From NCBI GenBank assembly GCA_030280995.1, contig JASXTE010000010.1, positions 27,141,823-27,205,822 on the forward strand: a DNA stretch of 64,000 nucleotides, given 5' to 3'. The notes below the pieces were generated by a model. It was not told the DNA's origin, searched no databases, and worked only from the letters and a program-made list of their open reading frames with translations. Source of the DNA: Hemileia vastatrix. Taxonomy: Eukaryota > Basidiomycota > Pucciniomycetes > Pucciniales > Zaghouaniaceae. Positions within the stretch are counted from its first letter, which is position 1. The number at the start of each line of letters is the position of its first letter. This document shows, piece after piece, positions 1-10,800 of this stretch. The position numbers and the translations under genes are program-made.

Positions 1-304
1 AATTTTACATATATAATTATAATATATGTTAGTAATTAATTAATTATAAATTTATAATTATTAAATACATAAAAATGCGCCATTATTTGTAGAATATAAA
101 ATATATTATGCTTAATTTAAATGTATAAATAATTTATATAACAAAAAAATTAATATAACACTTATATTTAATAAGATACTTATATAAATTTATTATGCAA
201 TAAAATATTAATTTATATACATCAAATGCAATTATTTATGCCCTCTTTCAGATCCAATAAGTTAAAATATCATTTACTGGGCTCCTGGTATAGCCTGGCT
301 GACA
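1..304 (-). repeat. 3' LTR of element A (partial)
   Basis: Position 1 corresponds to 8137 in the complete LTR. It ends (plus-strand reading) in CTGGCTGACA, the mirror of the LTR start TGTCAGCCAG on the element strand. Only one mismatch is visible over 304 bp. Confidence 0.93.
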
Positions 305-316
305 CTCCCTTACTCT
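305..316 (-). promoter_or_regulatory. Polypurine tract of element A
   Basis: The minus strand reads AGAGTAAGGGAG directly against the LTR start TGTC. Elements B (25129-25140) and C (43388-43399) have nearly the same 12-mer at the same place, as expected for the primer of plus-strand DNA synthesis. Confidence 0.75.
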
Positions 317-338
317 AAAAAAACAATAAAAAAAAATG

Positions 339-1556
339 CTAAGATTTTTTCTTTTTGTACTTTTTCAACAGAGTAGGAAGATTTGAAATCTCCTTGCCAG
401 GTATCCATGCATCATGTTCAGATGATTTGTTCTTATATCTCAATAAATATTCAGTACCTCTTTCAGAAGTGATAATTCTATCATTGAGAATTTTATCAAT
501 TTCTGCTGTTTCTGTGACTTCCTGAGGGTTTTTCTTAGGTCTTCCCCTTCTTTTGGGAAATAAGTCACTGTTGGAAGTATAAGTCTTAATCAAGGAAATG
601 GGAAAAACAGGATGTTTCCTATCATATGGAGAATACAATACAACTTCCACTGCATTATCACCAACCATTCTTTTAACAACAAATGGTCCTACAAAAGGAT
701 CTTTTAATTTGTTGTTAATTTTTAAATTGATATGGACAGTAGAGATCAACACTTCATCACCCTTGTTAAATGTGTATTCTTTATGGGATTTATCCCATCT
801 TTTCTTTTCATATTCAAATGCTTTATCAATACAGCTCTGAGCATGTTTTCTGCATAGCTGCTGCATTTGCATGAAAGATTTTACACCAGGGTGTAGTTCC
901 AACTTAGGTAATTTATTATTGAGAATTTGAGCAGGAGTATTTGGGACATAACCTAACCAAAGCTCAAAAGGCTTCTTCTCAGTGACAGAATGAACAGTAC
1001 TATTATATGCAAATTCAAGACCAGGCAATAGAGTGACCCAATCATTAGTAAATCTGTCATTGTCTTTATATTCTAAACCAAAGGCACAATACCTTCTAAT
1101 CATATCTTCCAGAGTTTGAATCATTCTCTCAGCTAGACCATCAGTCTGAGGATGGTGAGCTGTAGACAATTTTAACTCACAGCCACAAATATCCATCAAA
1201 GAGGTCCAAAACTCAGAAGTAAATTTAGGATCTCTATCAGAGATAATGGCTTCTGGAAAACCAATAATATTAAACATGTAAGACCACCATAAGAAAGCTA
1301 ACTCTTTTGTGGATACATCTTTGTGGGTTGGAATAAATTTGCACATTTTTGTGAATCTATCTACTATTACCCAACAAGAATTAAAGCTGTCTTTACCTGC
1401 AACAGGAAGACCAGTGACAAAATCCATATTAATGATTTGCCAGGGAGCATTAGGTGCTTCAATATGTTGTAATAACCCTGCTCTTTTACCTGTCAAACTT
1501 TTAGATTTTTGGCAGGAATCACAAGATTCAACATATAATTTTGTGTCTTCAGACAT
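339..1556 (-). CDS. Element A integrase core, GPY/F domain and chromodomain (open segment)
   Basis: A 405-codon open piece. In order: the CDSCQKSK half of the HHCC finger, the DDE core (MDFVTGLP; ISDRDPKF; HPQTDGLAERM), the PFVGPFVV GPY/F module, a basic KRRGRPKK segment that fits an AT-hook, and a C-terminal chromodomain (EIDKILNDRI...YLLRYKNK...DAWIPGKEIS). Chromodomains on such integrases are thought to steer integration to marked chromatin. It ends at the normal stop, 23 bases before the polypurine tract. Confidence 0.85.
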   Translation of the reverse strand: MSEDTKLYVESCDSCQKSKSLTGKRAGLLQHIEAPNAPWQIINMDFVTGLPVAGKDSFNSCWVIVDRFTKMCKFIPTHKDVSTKELAFLWWSYMFNIIGFPEAIISDRDPKFTSEFWTSLMDICGCELKLSTAHHPQTDGLAERMIQTLEDMIRRYCAFGLEYKDNDRFTNDWVTLLPGLEFAYNSTVHSVTEKKPFELWLGYVPNTPAQILNNKLPKLELHPGVKSFMQMQQLCRKHAQSCIDKAFEYEKKRWDKSHKEYTFNKGDEVLISTVHINLKINNKLKDPFVGPFVVKRMVGDNAVEVVLYSPYDRKHPVFPISLIKTYTSNSDLFPKRRGRPKKNPQEVTETAEIDKILNDRIITSERGTEYLLRYKNKSSEHDAWIPGKEISNLPTLLKKYKKKKS

Positions 1557-1598
1557 ATTAGCCCACCAAGCAGTGTTTTTGATTCTAATTGATGTTTT

Positions 1599-2896
1599 TT
1601 AAAGATCAAAATGACCAGCCAATATTTCATCATGACAAAGTTTGAGGATAGTTTCATTCATAGAATAAGGAATTACAATTACATTAGTAAGCTTTCTTCT
1701 ATAATATATATAACCATCTTCAATAGAGAACTTTCCTTTATTTAAAGCATTTTGGTACTTTGCAGGAAGAGTTTTTATTAATGCTTGAATTGAAGCATTC
1801 TTAGGATCATTTAAGATAGTAACCAATTTATTTAAATCAGAATCCTTCTCATATGAATCAAGTATTAATTGCAATAACTCTTCTTCCATATCAACTACAA
1901 ATATACCATGGATATGAACAGCATCATCTTCAGGTAGATAAGCAGGATTTGGGTCATTATTTGGCAGAGGCAATCTGGAGAGCATATCAACATTGGAGTG
2001 AACATTTCCAGCCCTATGGATAATTGTCATCCGTCCTCTGTATTCTTGAACAGCAAGTTGCCACCTGAACATATGTCTGTTAGGTGTTTTCAGGTTTAAG
2101 AGGGACTTCACAGCACTACAGTCAGTTACCAATTCAAATTTTTGGTCATCTAGATAGTAATGAAGCTTCTAAAGAGCCCAAACAACTGCTAAGCACTCTA
2201 ATTGAGTGTCACCATATTTAAATTCACTATTTCTCAAGGTTCTTGAAATATAAGAAATTACAACCTCTGAGGATTTATCATTTATAATTTGTTTCTGGTG
2301 AAGGGCAGCACCCAGACCAACAAAGCTAGCATCTGTATACAGGACAAATGGTCTGTTAAAATCTGGAAGAGCCAATATAGGGGCTGTCATTAAGCAACCT
2401 TTTAAGGTATCAAAAGCTTTTTGACAGTCATTATTCCAGAGAAAGGCAACATCTTTTCTGGTCAGTTTAGTAAGAGGCAAGGCTATGACCTGATAACTTT
2501 TAATATATTGTCTATAATAGCCACACATACCCAAAAAACTTTGGATTTCTCTTACAGAAGTTGGTGCTTTCGCATTTTGAATTGCAGCAACTTTGTTTTG
2601 GTCTACACAAATTTGTAGGCCTGACACAACATGGCCAAGGACTTTCAAAGATTGAAAACCAAATTTAAACTTTTTCAAGGACAAAGTCATATTGATTTCA
2701 TCCATTTTTGGAAAACTCTATTCAAATGAGCCATATGTTCATCAAAAGTTTTAGAAAAAACTATGATATCATCAATATAAACCATAAGCCATCCCTCAAT
2801 TATTTCTTGATGGAAAGTATTATCCATGACTTTTTGAAAAACTGAAGGTGCATTTTTAGGGCCAAATGGCATCCTAACATACTTATGTATTCCCAT
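1599..2896 (-). pseudogene. Element A RT core, RNase H and integrase zinc-finger segment, broken
   Basis: 2687-2896 carries the RT catalytic block MVYIDDIIVFSKT. A 1-bp deletion then moves the frame, and 2169-2705 continues with the RT thumb and RNase H (LYTDASFVGLGAAL, TQLECLAVVWAL). TAG at 2169 splits RNase H. 1599-2132 holds the rest of RNase H (TDCSAVKSLL) and the start of the integrase HHCC finger (CHDEILAGHFDL), ended by TAA. Each piece aligns without gaps to the corresponding part of B. Confidence 0.85.
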
Positions 2897-3058
2897 ATGG
2901 GTAGCAATTAGTAAAAAATTTTGTGAATTTTTCTCAACAGGAATCTGATGATAACCTTTATTTCCATCCAGACAACTAATAAATTTTGCACCCTGTAAGA
3001 TAGCATGAATTGAATAAATTCTGGGTAAAGGATAGATATCATCAACAGTATAAGTGTT

Positions 3059-4591
3059 TCATGCTCTGTAATCACCACATAATCTAGCCATATCTTTTTT
3101 ATAAGAAATCAAGACTGGGGAGATGACACAATATTTGGGGGTGACATCCACTTTCTCAATGATATTCATTTTTAATAATGTGGCAATATTATCTTCAATA
3201 TCCTTTCTTTTTGTTGGAGAATCAGGATATGGTTTTTTCTTAAGACTAGGAGGGATATCACTCAAGTTACAGGATAAGGTAATTTTCATTTCTTCCTGAA
3301 CAATTCCTAAGACATGAGAACCATGAGCAAAAGCCATAGGGAAAGAGGTAATTGAGGCAATAATAGAATCCCTTTGTTCACTAGTTAACTGATCACCAAA
3401 AGAAGCAGTATTTATTTCATTTAATAAATCATCCATTTCAATTGTTGTTTTGACTTTATACTGGATTAGTGAGTTACAAGACTTTAACAGATGCCCAGAA
3501 GGTTTTCTAGAGGAGCAATTTTTGAATTTCCTTTTTCCATTCAATCCCAAGGTGAAGCAATTATTTGCTGGGTCCGATTTCACACCAAACATAGTTAAAA
3601 TATCATTACCCATAATAAACCAATTGCTTGAATTATCATTTTGCATGACAACAAATTCACAAGTAGCTCTGACAGAACCACCATTATATTTGAAGAATAC
3701 AGAGGTTTTGTATTTGCCAATAGGAATTAAGGTAGAACCATACCCTCTCCATTTTTCAGAAGTTATAGGTAATAATTTACTCAAATAATCCTTATCTACT
3801 GAAGCTAAAGCCTTTTCAGACACTACACTTCCTCCAGCACCAGAGTCAAGAACTACATCAACATTTTTACCATTAATGATAACAGGTGCTTTCAAGGGGG
3901 AGATGGCTACAGAATTGTTAGTAATATCTTTAATTATTTCAGCATTTTCCACTGAAGATAAATCCAATACACATTCTTCAGATATATTATCTAAATAATG
4001 GACATCCTGTTCTAACATTAAAACATCTTTAACAGAGTCATTTCCATAGGAGATATTACTTTCACAATCACTAGAAGAATCATCAATTTCAGCTTCATCA
4101 GTGTCTTCATTTTGTTCAACAAGATGAATTTTCTTGTCACAAACATGACCCTTTTGCCATGGTTTGTTACATTTATAACAAGTATTTTTTGCATATTTTT
4201 TAGGTGCAACTGGGGCAAAGGGTTCACCAGATTTTTCTGGGAGTTTTGTAGAAGGTTTATTCTGATCATTATAAGATTTACCAAGGTAATTTTTTGGTTC
4301 ATATCTATGTTTGAGTAGTACCTCATTACAGATATTAATGAATGAAGAATTTTCCTTTACATGCTCAGTTCTAGCCACAATCAAGTCTCTAAGAGAATTT
4401 GGTAATTTATACAAGATTTTATCTCTCCAAATATCATAATCCATCTTTGGATCAATTGCTCTTAGGATTTTTGTTACTTTCATAAGAAAAACAATGGGCT
4501 TTTCAACAGAGGAGGATACATATCTAGTATTCTCATACAGTATTTGCTGAGCTAACCTGAATTTTGAACCACCAAACTGATTCTCAATCAA
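3059..4591 (-). CDS. Element A capsid end, zinc knuckle, protease and start of RT (open segment)
   Basis: A 510-codon open piece in the frame shared with 4598-4858. It contains the end of the Retrotrans_gag-like capsid, the zinc knuckle CYKCNKPWQKGHVC (C-X2-C-X7-H-X-C spacing, a variant common in chromoviruses), the aspartic-protease motif VVLDSGAGGSVV and the first RT blocks up to LCGDYRA. A TTA to TGA change then ends it. Upstream, 4598-4858 holds the capsid start (QYPTFDGDSSSDWQ block), cut off by TGG to TGA. Confidence 0.8.
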   Translation of the reverse strand: MIENQFGGSKFRLAQQILYENTRYVSSSVEKPIVFLMKVTKILRAIDPKMDYDIWRDKILYKLPNSLRDLIVARTEHVKENSSFINICNEVLLKHRYEPKNYLGKSYNDQNKPSTKLPEKSGEPFAPVAPKKYAKNTCYKCNKPWQKGHVCDKKIHLVEQNEDTDEAEIDDSSSDCESNISYGNDSVKDVLMLEQDVHYLDNISEECVLDLSSVENAEIIKDITNNSVAISPLKAPVIINGKNVDVVLDSGAGGSVVSEKALASVDKDYLSKLLPITSEKWRGYGSTLIPIGKYKTSVFFKYNGGSVRATCEFVVMQNDNSSNWFIMGNDILTMFGVKSDPANNCFTLGLNGKRKFKNCSSRKPSGHLLKSCNSLIQYKVKTTIEMDDLLNEINTASFGDQLTSEQRDSIIASITSFPMAFAHGSHVLGIVQEEMKITLSCNLSDIPPSLKKKPYPDSPTKRKDIEDNIATLLKMNIIEKVDVTPKYCVISPVLISYKKDMARLCGDYRA

Positions 4592-4959
4592 GGATTTTCA
4601 ATCATTCCATGTATAATGATTGTTATCCAAAAGGACAGATTCATACCACATCAAGGCTACATTGGAAAATAAAGAAATTAGCTTAGAAACAATTTCCTCA
4701 TCAGGTAGTTTATAAGAACTCTTTAAATTATCAATTCTTTGGATAAAGTGTTGCCAATCAGAAGAAGAATCACCATCAAAGGTAGGATATTGGTCTAACT
4801 TAGGCCAATTTTTCTGACTACTGGGATGGTCCACTTTTTGGTTTGAATTATTCATCATTAATAATTCCTGAAGTTTAGCCAGGTGTTCAGAAATTTCATT
4901 ATTTACAGAAACAGCTGGTACATGACCATCACAAGATTTTTTGCTAGTAGCAAAAGATT

Positions 4960-6504
4960 TTACAGACTCATTGTCAGTTTTTTAATGGCTGAAATATGAG
5001 GAAAAAAAGAGGAACTCTGTTCAGGTTCTTTTTCTTTATTTCTATGCAGCTTATGGGCAGCATTCTCATTTATACCATAATTATTGATGGTTAAGGTTGA
5101 AAATTTTTCCTGCAGGTCAGACACATAGTTTCTTATCCTTGGAATTTCAGACATCTGGTCATTTAGTTTTGCAAGAGATAGAACATTTCTGTCCTCAGAT
5201 ACTGTGTGTTTGGCACTTAGTGCATGGAAATCATTCTTTAGCCTTTTAAACTCATTTTGTAGAGATTTTATTTCACTTTTTAATGAATAATTTTCTTCAA
5301 TCAGAGGTTTCAATTCACTCAAGGTCTTATGTAGATTGATATTTCTATCTGAGATAGCTCTATGGTCACTCCTTATTTGTTTTTGTTGGCTAAGAAGAAT
5401 ATTCAAGGTTTCTTTAATTTTAAAATAAGCTGTATCCTGTACAGAAGAACTTACTTTAAATTGCAAGTGCAAATTATTTAATCTATCATTTTCATGGATT
5501 AACACTTCTCTCAAATGTTTGTCTTTCACAACATTAAAATCAAGGGTATCTTTTAATATTTCTTCAAAGGTTTTCTCAATTAAGTCATAGACTTCAGGGG
5601 AAACAGAATCATTCTTAATTGCAAGAGAAGGATTAATTAAAGAAGTAGAAGTCAAATGTAGAGGTTCATCAAATGACAATTTGCTAATTACATTAATAGG
5701 GCTACTAGTTACAGGAAGCAGTCTTTTAACAGGTTTAACTGTTCTTTCACCATTCTCAATAATATTACCTGCAGAAGAAGTCTTATTAGAAAACATTCCC
5801 AAGTGACTATCAACAAAATTACTTACCATGGCAGAGGAGGAAAATTCCCCTGAGACTGAGTTTGGGATTGTGCTTGGGCCTTCTTTCTCCTGCTTGGTTG
5901 GTAAGGATGAGGAGGAGGATGGAAATTGGGTGTTCTGGATGGGCCAGGCTGATGATGAGGAGGATGTTGCACATTCTGCTGGTAGTGACTTATTAGATAA
6001 TCCCATTTCCATTTCTCTACTTCCATAGTACTTTGATTTTGGATGGAGGAGCTGGGGGGGTGTGAAGGTTGAGCCTGAAACTGAGGCTGATTGGGAGGCA
6101 ACTGAGGAGGGGCCTGAGCCTGATTTTGGTTCCTGAGTTCCTGAACTTGATCCCACAAGGTGTCTACTTTTGCCTTGTATTTCATGTTTTCTGTCCTCAG
6201 TTCTTTGATATGACTGGACAGATTGCTGATTTGTTGGGGCAGAGGAAGCTTTTTTATTTTGAATCCTTTTGGAAGACCTTCTTGAGGTACTGGAGGTTTT
6301 ACTTCCTTCTGTTGTGCTGGGGGAAGAGGGTTTGATTTGTTTATTTCTCCTGTCATTTCCACATCCTGAATTATGTGAATTATTTTTGTTAGCATAAGAT
6401 TTTTTATGTTCAACTTTAGAAGAACTCACAGTATCAGCATCATAATCAATTTCAATTTTATCCACTTGCATGTTATCCATTTTCTCAGCCAAATTGTTGG
6501 ACAT
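4960..6504 (-). CDS. Element A Gag N-terminal open segment (514 codons)
   Basis: First open piece of the A polyprotein. It has a Ser/Pro/Gln-rich, low-complexity first 250 residues and then a helical, heptad-rich stretch (roughly residues 310-470) likely to form a coiled coil. The reading frame leaves gag at a 1-bp deletion near 4981 and stops 20 bases later. The start is chosen because the same Met-Ser-Asn-Asn start opens the intact frame in B. The capsid domain and zinc knuckle lie in the next pieces, so this fragment alone would be a truncated Gag. Confidence 0.7.
   Translation of the reverse strand: MSNNLAEKMDNMQVDKIEIDYDADTVSSSKVEHKKSYANKNNSHNSGCGNDRRNKQIKPSSPSTTEGSKTSSTSRRSSKRIQNKKASSAPTNQQSVQSYQRTEDRKHEIQGKSRHLVGSSSGTQEPKSGSGPSSVASQSASVSGSTFTPPQLLHPKSKYYGSREMEMGLSNKSLPAECATSSSSSAWPIQNTQFPSSSSSLPTKQEKEGPSTIPNSVSGEFSSSAMVSNFVDSHLGMFSNKTSSAGNIIENGERTVKPVKRLLPVTSSPINVISKLSFDEPLHLTSTSLINPSLAIKNDSVSPEVYDLIEKTFEEILKDTLDFNVVKDKHLREVLIHENDRLNNLHLQFKVSSSVQDTAYFKIKETLNILLSQQKQIRSDHRAISDRNINLHKTLSELKPLIEENYSLKSEIKSLQNEFKRLKNDFHALSAKHTVSEDRNVLSLAKLNDQMSEIPRIRNYVSDLQEKFSTLTINNYGINENAAHKLHRNKEKEPEQSSSFFPHISAIKKLTMSL
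5823..6413 (-). CDS. Overlapping ORF inside element A gag (+1 frame, 196 codons)
   Basis: Open in the +1 frame relative to gag. It starts 91 bases after the gag ATG, exactly as in element B. The product has a basic segment (GFKIKKLPLPQQ), a heptad-rich helix (NLSSHIKELRTENMKYKAKVDTLWDQVQEL region), a Gln/Pro-rich middle, a W-x-W-D-Y-L block and a basic, proline-rich tail ending PPLPW. The same protein is encoded in B and, more diverged, in C (37485-37832). Function unknown. It survives intact here although gag-pol of A is broken downstream. The true start could be one of three in-frame Met codons within the first 20 residues. Confidence 0.6.
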   Translation of the reverse strand: MNIKNLMLTKIIHIIQDVEMTGEINKSNPLPPAQQKEVKPPVPQEGLPKGFKIKKLPLPQQISNLSSHIKELRTENMKYKAKVDTLWDQVQELRNQNQAQAPPQLPPNQPQFQAQPSHPPSSSIQNQSTMEVEKWKWDYLISHYQQNVQHPPHHQPGPSRTPNFHPPPHPYQPSRRKKAQAQSQTQSQGNFPPLPW

Positions 6505-7190
6505 AATAGTGGGAAGATTAATTAATTCTTAAAAAAAATTAATAAAAATCAGTCAATAATTTGCTCCTAATTAAAAAAACTTTTTATTAATTAAATTATA
6601 TAAAGAAATTTTTTTAATATCAAGTAATATTTATAAAAAATAATTAATAAAATGGACTGCAAAGAAAAATTGGGAATAAACAATTAAGTTGTTGTCAACC
6701 AATTAATTAAATTACCAATATTAAATATGGCAATATATGGGACTAAGCACAAAGTGCTATCTAAGTCAACCAAAATTAAACAAAAATTAATAATAAAAAA
6801 AAATTAAATTAATAATTCAATTTTTATTAATAATAATGTTAATTCTTCTAGGACTAGGAGGAATTTAACACTCTATAATGGTCAACTAGGAAAAAATATA
6901 TATATAATAAATGAACACTTACACTCAGTGAATCAGCAATTAAGCCACAATCACTGTTATTGCAGTAAAAATATAGTAATATGAGTGAGTGGTTCAAAGG
7001 TTAACTTACTATAGTGATCGGAAAATCACTTCAAAATAATATATGAATTAATTTAATATAAACCTAATAGATCAAACCCAAGTTCGAAACACGGTCACGG
7101 CAAAAGTTTCTTTCTTGCTGGGTGGTCCGTGCGTTATGTCGTTTGTCGCAAGTATCGGTATTGTCGTTGTCATTTGGAAAGGCTCCCAGT
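6505..7190 (-). other. Element A leader: primer-binding site and hairpins
   Basis: Noncoding leader between 5' LTR and gag. Two bases after the LTR the element strand reads TGGGAGCC (7181-7188), the likely primer-binding site. Hairpins of the type shared with B and C lie at 6848-6889 (outer stem CTAG/CTAG) and 6738-6772 (outer stem TGG/CCA; inner stem AGCAC/GTGCT), with a weaker one near 6675-6710. Each has an unpaired TT on the 5' side of an inner stem that begins GA and closes TC. Confidence 0.6.
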
Positions 7191-8440
7191 TGTTGATCAG
7201 TCGTCTAGAATAAGATAAGAAAAAGGGAACAGGAACAGAGGAGGAAAGGGTAAAAGGAAATAAAGGTTTATAGGGAATAAAAGATATAAAGATTTAATTT
7301 ATTTAAAGTGAGACAATGACCAGTTTACTTGAGAGATGACACAACAATGAGGATTTATTTAATAACAATACTATTTGCTGTAAGGGTTCTGCGCGGATCA
7401 CACTTAAAACTACTATCAGACTTAAGGCAACCTTTGAATAGTTATATAGAATTTAAATTAGAATTTTGATACTAATAAAAAATAATATAAATGTAATATA
7501 AAAATATATTCAAGTTGTTGAGTGTATAATAAGTGATGATGCTACAGGGGATTATCCAAGGCCTTTTTATAGGCAATGGGTCCTCTGAAGTGCTACAACT
7601 GACTATATACAAAATAGTAATGAAGAAAAATAAGAAGATTAAAGAATATATTTGTAACATAGTAATTGAGAGACAAATATATGAAAATAATAAGAATCCC
7701 AATTAAGAAAATAAATTTCCCATCCCAAATTCCCAAATCAGTTAATATAAAATAATGAGTAACTAAACAACCCTGTGACATAAGAACTATGGGAAAAACA
7801 ATTCAAAACAAGTATTAAAATATGTTTTCAGCATTTTTAAGTGAAACAAATAACATGTTTTTATGTAACAAGGTATGTAATCAATTTAATTCAGTGTAAA
7901 TTAAAATGATTTAATTATTTTCATTATGTAATTAAATAACTAATTTAAATGAAACAATTAATTAATTCAAATTGAGAATTTATAATACTATTTTATAAAA
8001 TAAGTACTATAATTTATTTAATTTTTTCCTGACACAATTAAGGGTCAAAAGAAGCGCCCAATTCAATTGTTTAATAACATATGAAGTGTTATTTAATATA
8101 TAAATTTAAATAATTAATGTAATTAAATTATAAGTCAATTTTACATATATAATTATAATATATGTTAGTAATTAATTAATTATAAATTTATAATTATTAA
8201 ATACATAAAAATGCGCCATTATTTGTAGAATATAAAATATATTATGCTTAATTTAAATGTATAAATAATTTATATAACAAAAAAATTAATATAACACTTA
8301 TATTTAATAAGATACTTATATAAATTTATTATGCAATAAAATATTAATTTATATACATCAAATGCAATTATTTATGCCCTCTTTCAGATCCAATAAGTTA
8401 ACATATCATTTACTGGGCTCCTGGTATAGCCTGGCTGACA
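7191..8440 (-). repeat. 5' LTR of element A (1250 bp)
   Basis: Runs on the element strand from TGTCAGCCAG to CTGATCAACA. It contains a TATA-like core (plus strand CCTTTTTATAGGCAAT at about 7562-7577, element strand TATAAAAAGG) shared with all LTRs of this family. Short hydrophobic ORFs inside it are not conserved with B and are left out. Confidence 0.93.
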
Positions 8441-10800
8441 ACAATACTGATCAGATAAGTACCCTGTTTTATTCACACACCAGATTTTATACTCAGGTAA
8501 TCTTAAACTTTGATGTATTTTTACTTTTTAACCTCACCTCAGAGCTTCATGTAAAATGTAGATTTCTATGTGTACATCATCTTTCTCTAGAATTTATTTC
8601 TTAAGTAAAATAATAGTTAAGTAAATATGACTTAAATAAGAAATAAAACTATGTTTTTATTTTCACCACTCATAACCTCCAGTTGAAAATTATCATTATC
8701 ATTATCATTTATTTTTGACATGATTAATAATAGTAAGAAATAGTTATTCACCAAACCCAAGGGGAAAAAGATTTTAAAGTGGGTGTGAATTTGAATGGAA
8801 AAAACCACCCACTAATGGATTTTTTAAAGTGATTATTTCATTCTAACACCCCCCTTTTCAATTATAATAAAACATATTCCTTCTTCCCTAGCACACACAC
8901 ACACATATATATACAAAAGAAAGAAAGAAAAAAAATCTAACTAATGTCAAAATTTAATTCTCTTGAAATAAAATAACCCATTTATTATCAAAATATACAG
9001 TAATTATATACAACACTGGGAATTTGACAAAATTTAAAATTACATGTCACCCAGACATTTCACCTGTTGGTTTTAATTTCCTTCATTTTTTACCAAAAAA
9101 GATGAAAAAAGACCAAAATATCCAACAGATATATGAAGCATTCAAGTGGTGTATAGCATAAAATGTCATTAGGGGCTTTAAAACATTACCATATAAGCCT
9201 GGAGGAATTAAATATCAAAAAAATATTCCAAGACACCATCATAAATGGCTGACTTAGGGTTAGACATGTCAAACATGAAGTTAAAAATACTTCCTATTCT
9301 TGCACCTTTTTCACAAACACAATTCATCCCAAAAAGTTGTTATAAGTGTATTTAACACTTGTCTTAGTGTTATGGCTCATCAATTTAAACTCATGATAAA
9401 AACAGGGAGAAGCAAGATATCTTAAGTCAAATAGGAACTACAACAGCATAAGCAAGCTCATCAACATCTATTAGTACAACTACAAGTAGTGAAATAGGTA
9501 GGAGTGGATAAAGTGATCAAGTATTAGGTACAGTGACATGAGTTGAGAAAATGGAAGCTGAAAAAAGATTCAAGGATTCAAAAGAAATGATTAGCAGCAA
9601 AAGTAAAAAAACAAGCTGTGAAGACACATAAAGAACTAGTGGCATATTTTAATGAAAAGATAGTGATGAAACTCATTTTAAAATATCATCAAAAAAGAAC
9701 CTCTTGGTATTTGTCTGATCGTCAGTGCTTGGAATGATTCTTTTCTCACTCTTTTTAATTCCCTTATTCCTTCTTTAATCACTGGAAATGTTGTCATTAT
9801 CAAATCATCTCCTCATTCTCCTCTCTGCACTCAAGAAGTGGTTGATGTTTTCAACATTATTGGCTTATCTAAAAATGTATTAGAACTCCTTCATATCATA
9901 CATCTTAATATGGTATATTTTAGGTCATATTGTGAGTCTTCTAAAAATTAATTGGATTAACTTTTTTTGAAGTTTTCAAACTCAAATATGTGTCAATAAA
10001 TTAGCTTCTAGTGATCTTGCAAGAGATATTTCTTAGGTGGTGAGTAGAAATGTAAAATTAATGGGAGTATTGAGATCAACCAGGGTCACTACATGGTTTA
10101 AAGTTAAGTCATAACAAGAAATATAAACTGCTATATAAAAAATCACTACACATCTAGTGCCCAGTTTTCTTCCCCTGTGTAATTTCCATGTATAAATGAG
10201 ACCCTAAGGATTAATTGAAGAGAAATTTTAAGGTATGCAAATGTGTGTACATAATTCTAACTAATCAAGTTTAGTGAATGATGTGCTTGATAGGCTTGGA
10301 TATATCTAACAGATGGCATTTTAATGAACATGAAATACACCTGTTATTCACAGGTGTAATTCAAATGAAAATCACTTACTTGGTAACTTTTTTGGGGTAT
10401 GCTTGGATAACATATATGGTAATGTTTGACATCCCCTATTGAATTTCTTGTGGTGATATATATATATCACACAGGAAAAAATCCCTTAAAAAGATATCTA
10501 GTTCAGTTTTTGGTTGCAGGGTACAACTCTGGGTCTGAATGGTGGAGTGACCTTGTTTGACCACACATTATTATTTTTACTTTTTTGAAATTGGAACCTC
10601 CTTGGCTCACATCCTCTCACCTTCATGGACTCATCTGAAAATTATTTTTTCACCTCCTCATACTTTTTCTTAAAAGCATATCCACACTGCACCACCTCAA
10701 TCCTATTCCAACAACAAAAATTAAGGTGGGCTCAAAGAGTGACATTAAATGGTTCTTCAAAAAAACAAACCTAGGAATTGACTAGGGTCAAAAAACTGAA
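8441..10800. other. AT-rich intergenic DNA, nothing recognised
   Basis: No ORF of credible length or composition, no LTR match and no tRNA was seen. There are simple repeats: a TATCAT triplet run near 8690-8710, a CA/TA microsatellite at about 8891-8912 and a TA run near 10456-10467. Confidence 0.6.

Larger units (their letters stand above)
339..6504 (-). pseudogene. Element A gag-pol polyprotein, broken
   Basis: Collinear with the intact gag-pol of element B from the start MSNNLAEKMDNM to the end KKYKKKKS. Reading along the minus strand the breaks are: a 1-bp deletion near 4981 (B reads AAACAAACT where A has lost one base), TGG to TGA at 4598, TTA to TGA at 3059-3061, a 1-bp deletion in an A-run near 2704, GAG to TAG at 2169-2171, and GAA to TAA at 1599-1601. 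The nonsense changes include transversions, so they are not simply C-to-T damage. All catalytic motifs are still recognisable in the separate pieces. No full-length product can be made without recoding. Confidence 0.95.
1..8440 (-). mobile_element. Element A: chromodomain Ty3/gypsy retrotransposon, defective, 3' LTR truncated by window
   Basis: Minus-strand element bounded on the right by a 1250-bp LTR (7191-8440) and on the left by the last 304 bp of the other LTR (1-304). The 304 bp that can be compared differ at one position (a/c in the stretch before the final TTTACTGG motif). The order on the minus strand is 5' LTR, leader with hairpins, gag-pro-RT-RNase H-integrase-chromodomain, polypurine tract, 3' LTR. 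The coding region is very close to that of element B but carries two 1-bp deletions and four nonsense codons. The LTRs are longer than those of B (1250 against 1136 bp), so A is a sister subfamily. The right flank after the LTR reads ACAAT, a possible target duplication; its partner lies outside the window. Confidence 0.95.

Noticed and set aside
1599..4598. Repeat-induced point mutation (RIP) as the cause of the stops in element A
   Set aside because: Only one of four nonsense changes fits C-to-T/G-to-A; the others are GAG to TAG, GAA to TAA and TTA to TGA. E and C have some C-to-T stops but too few to claim a process.
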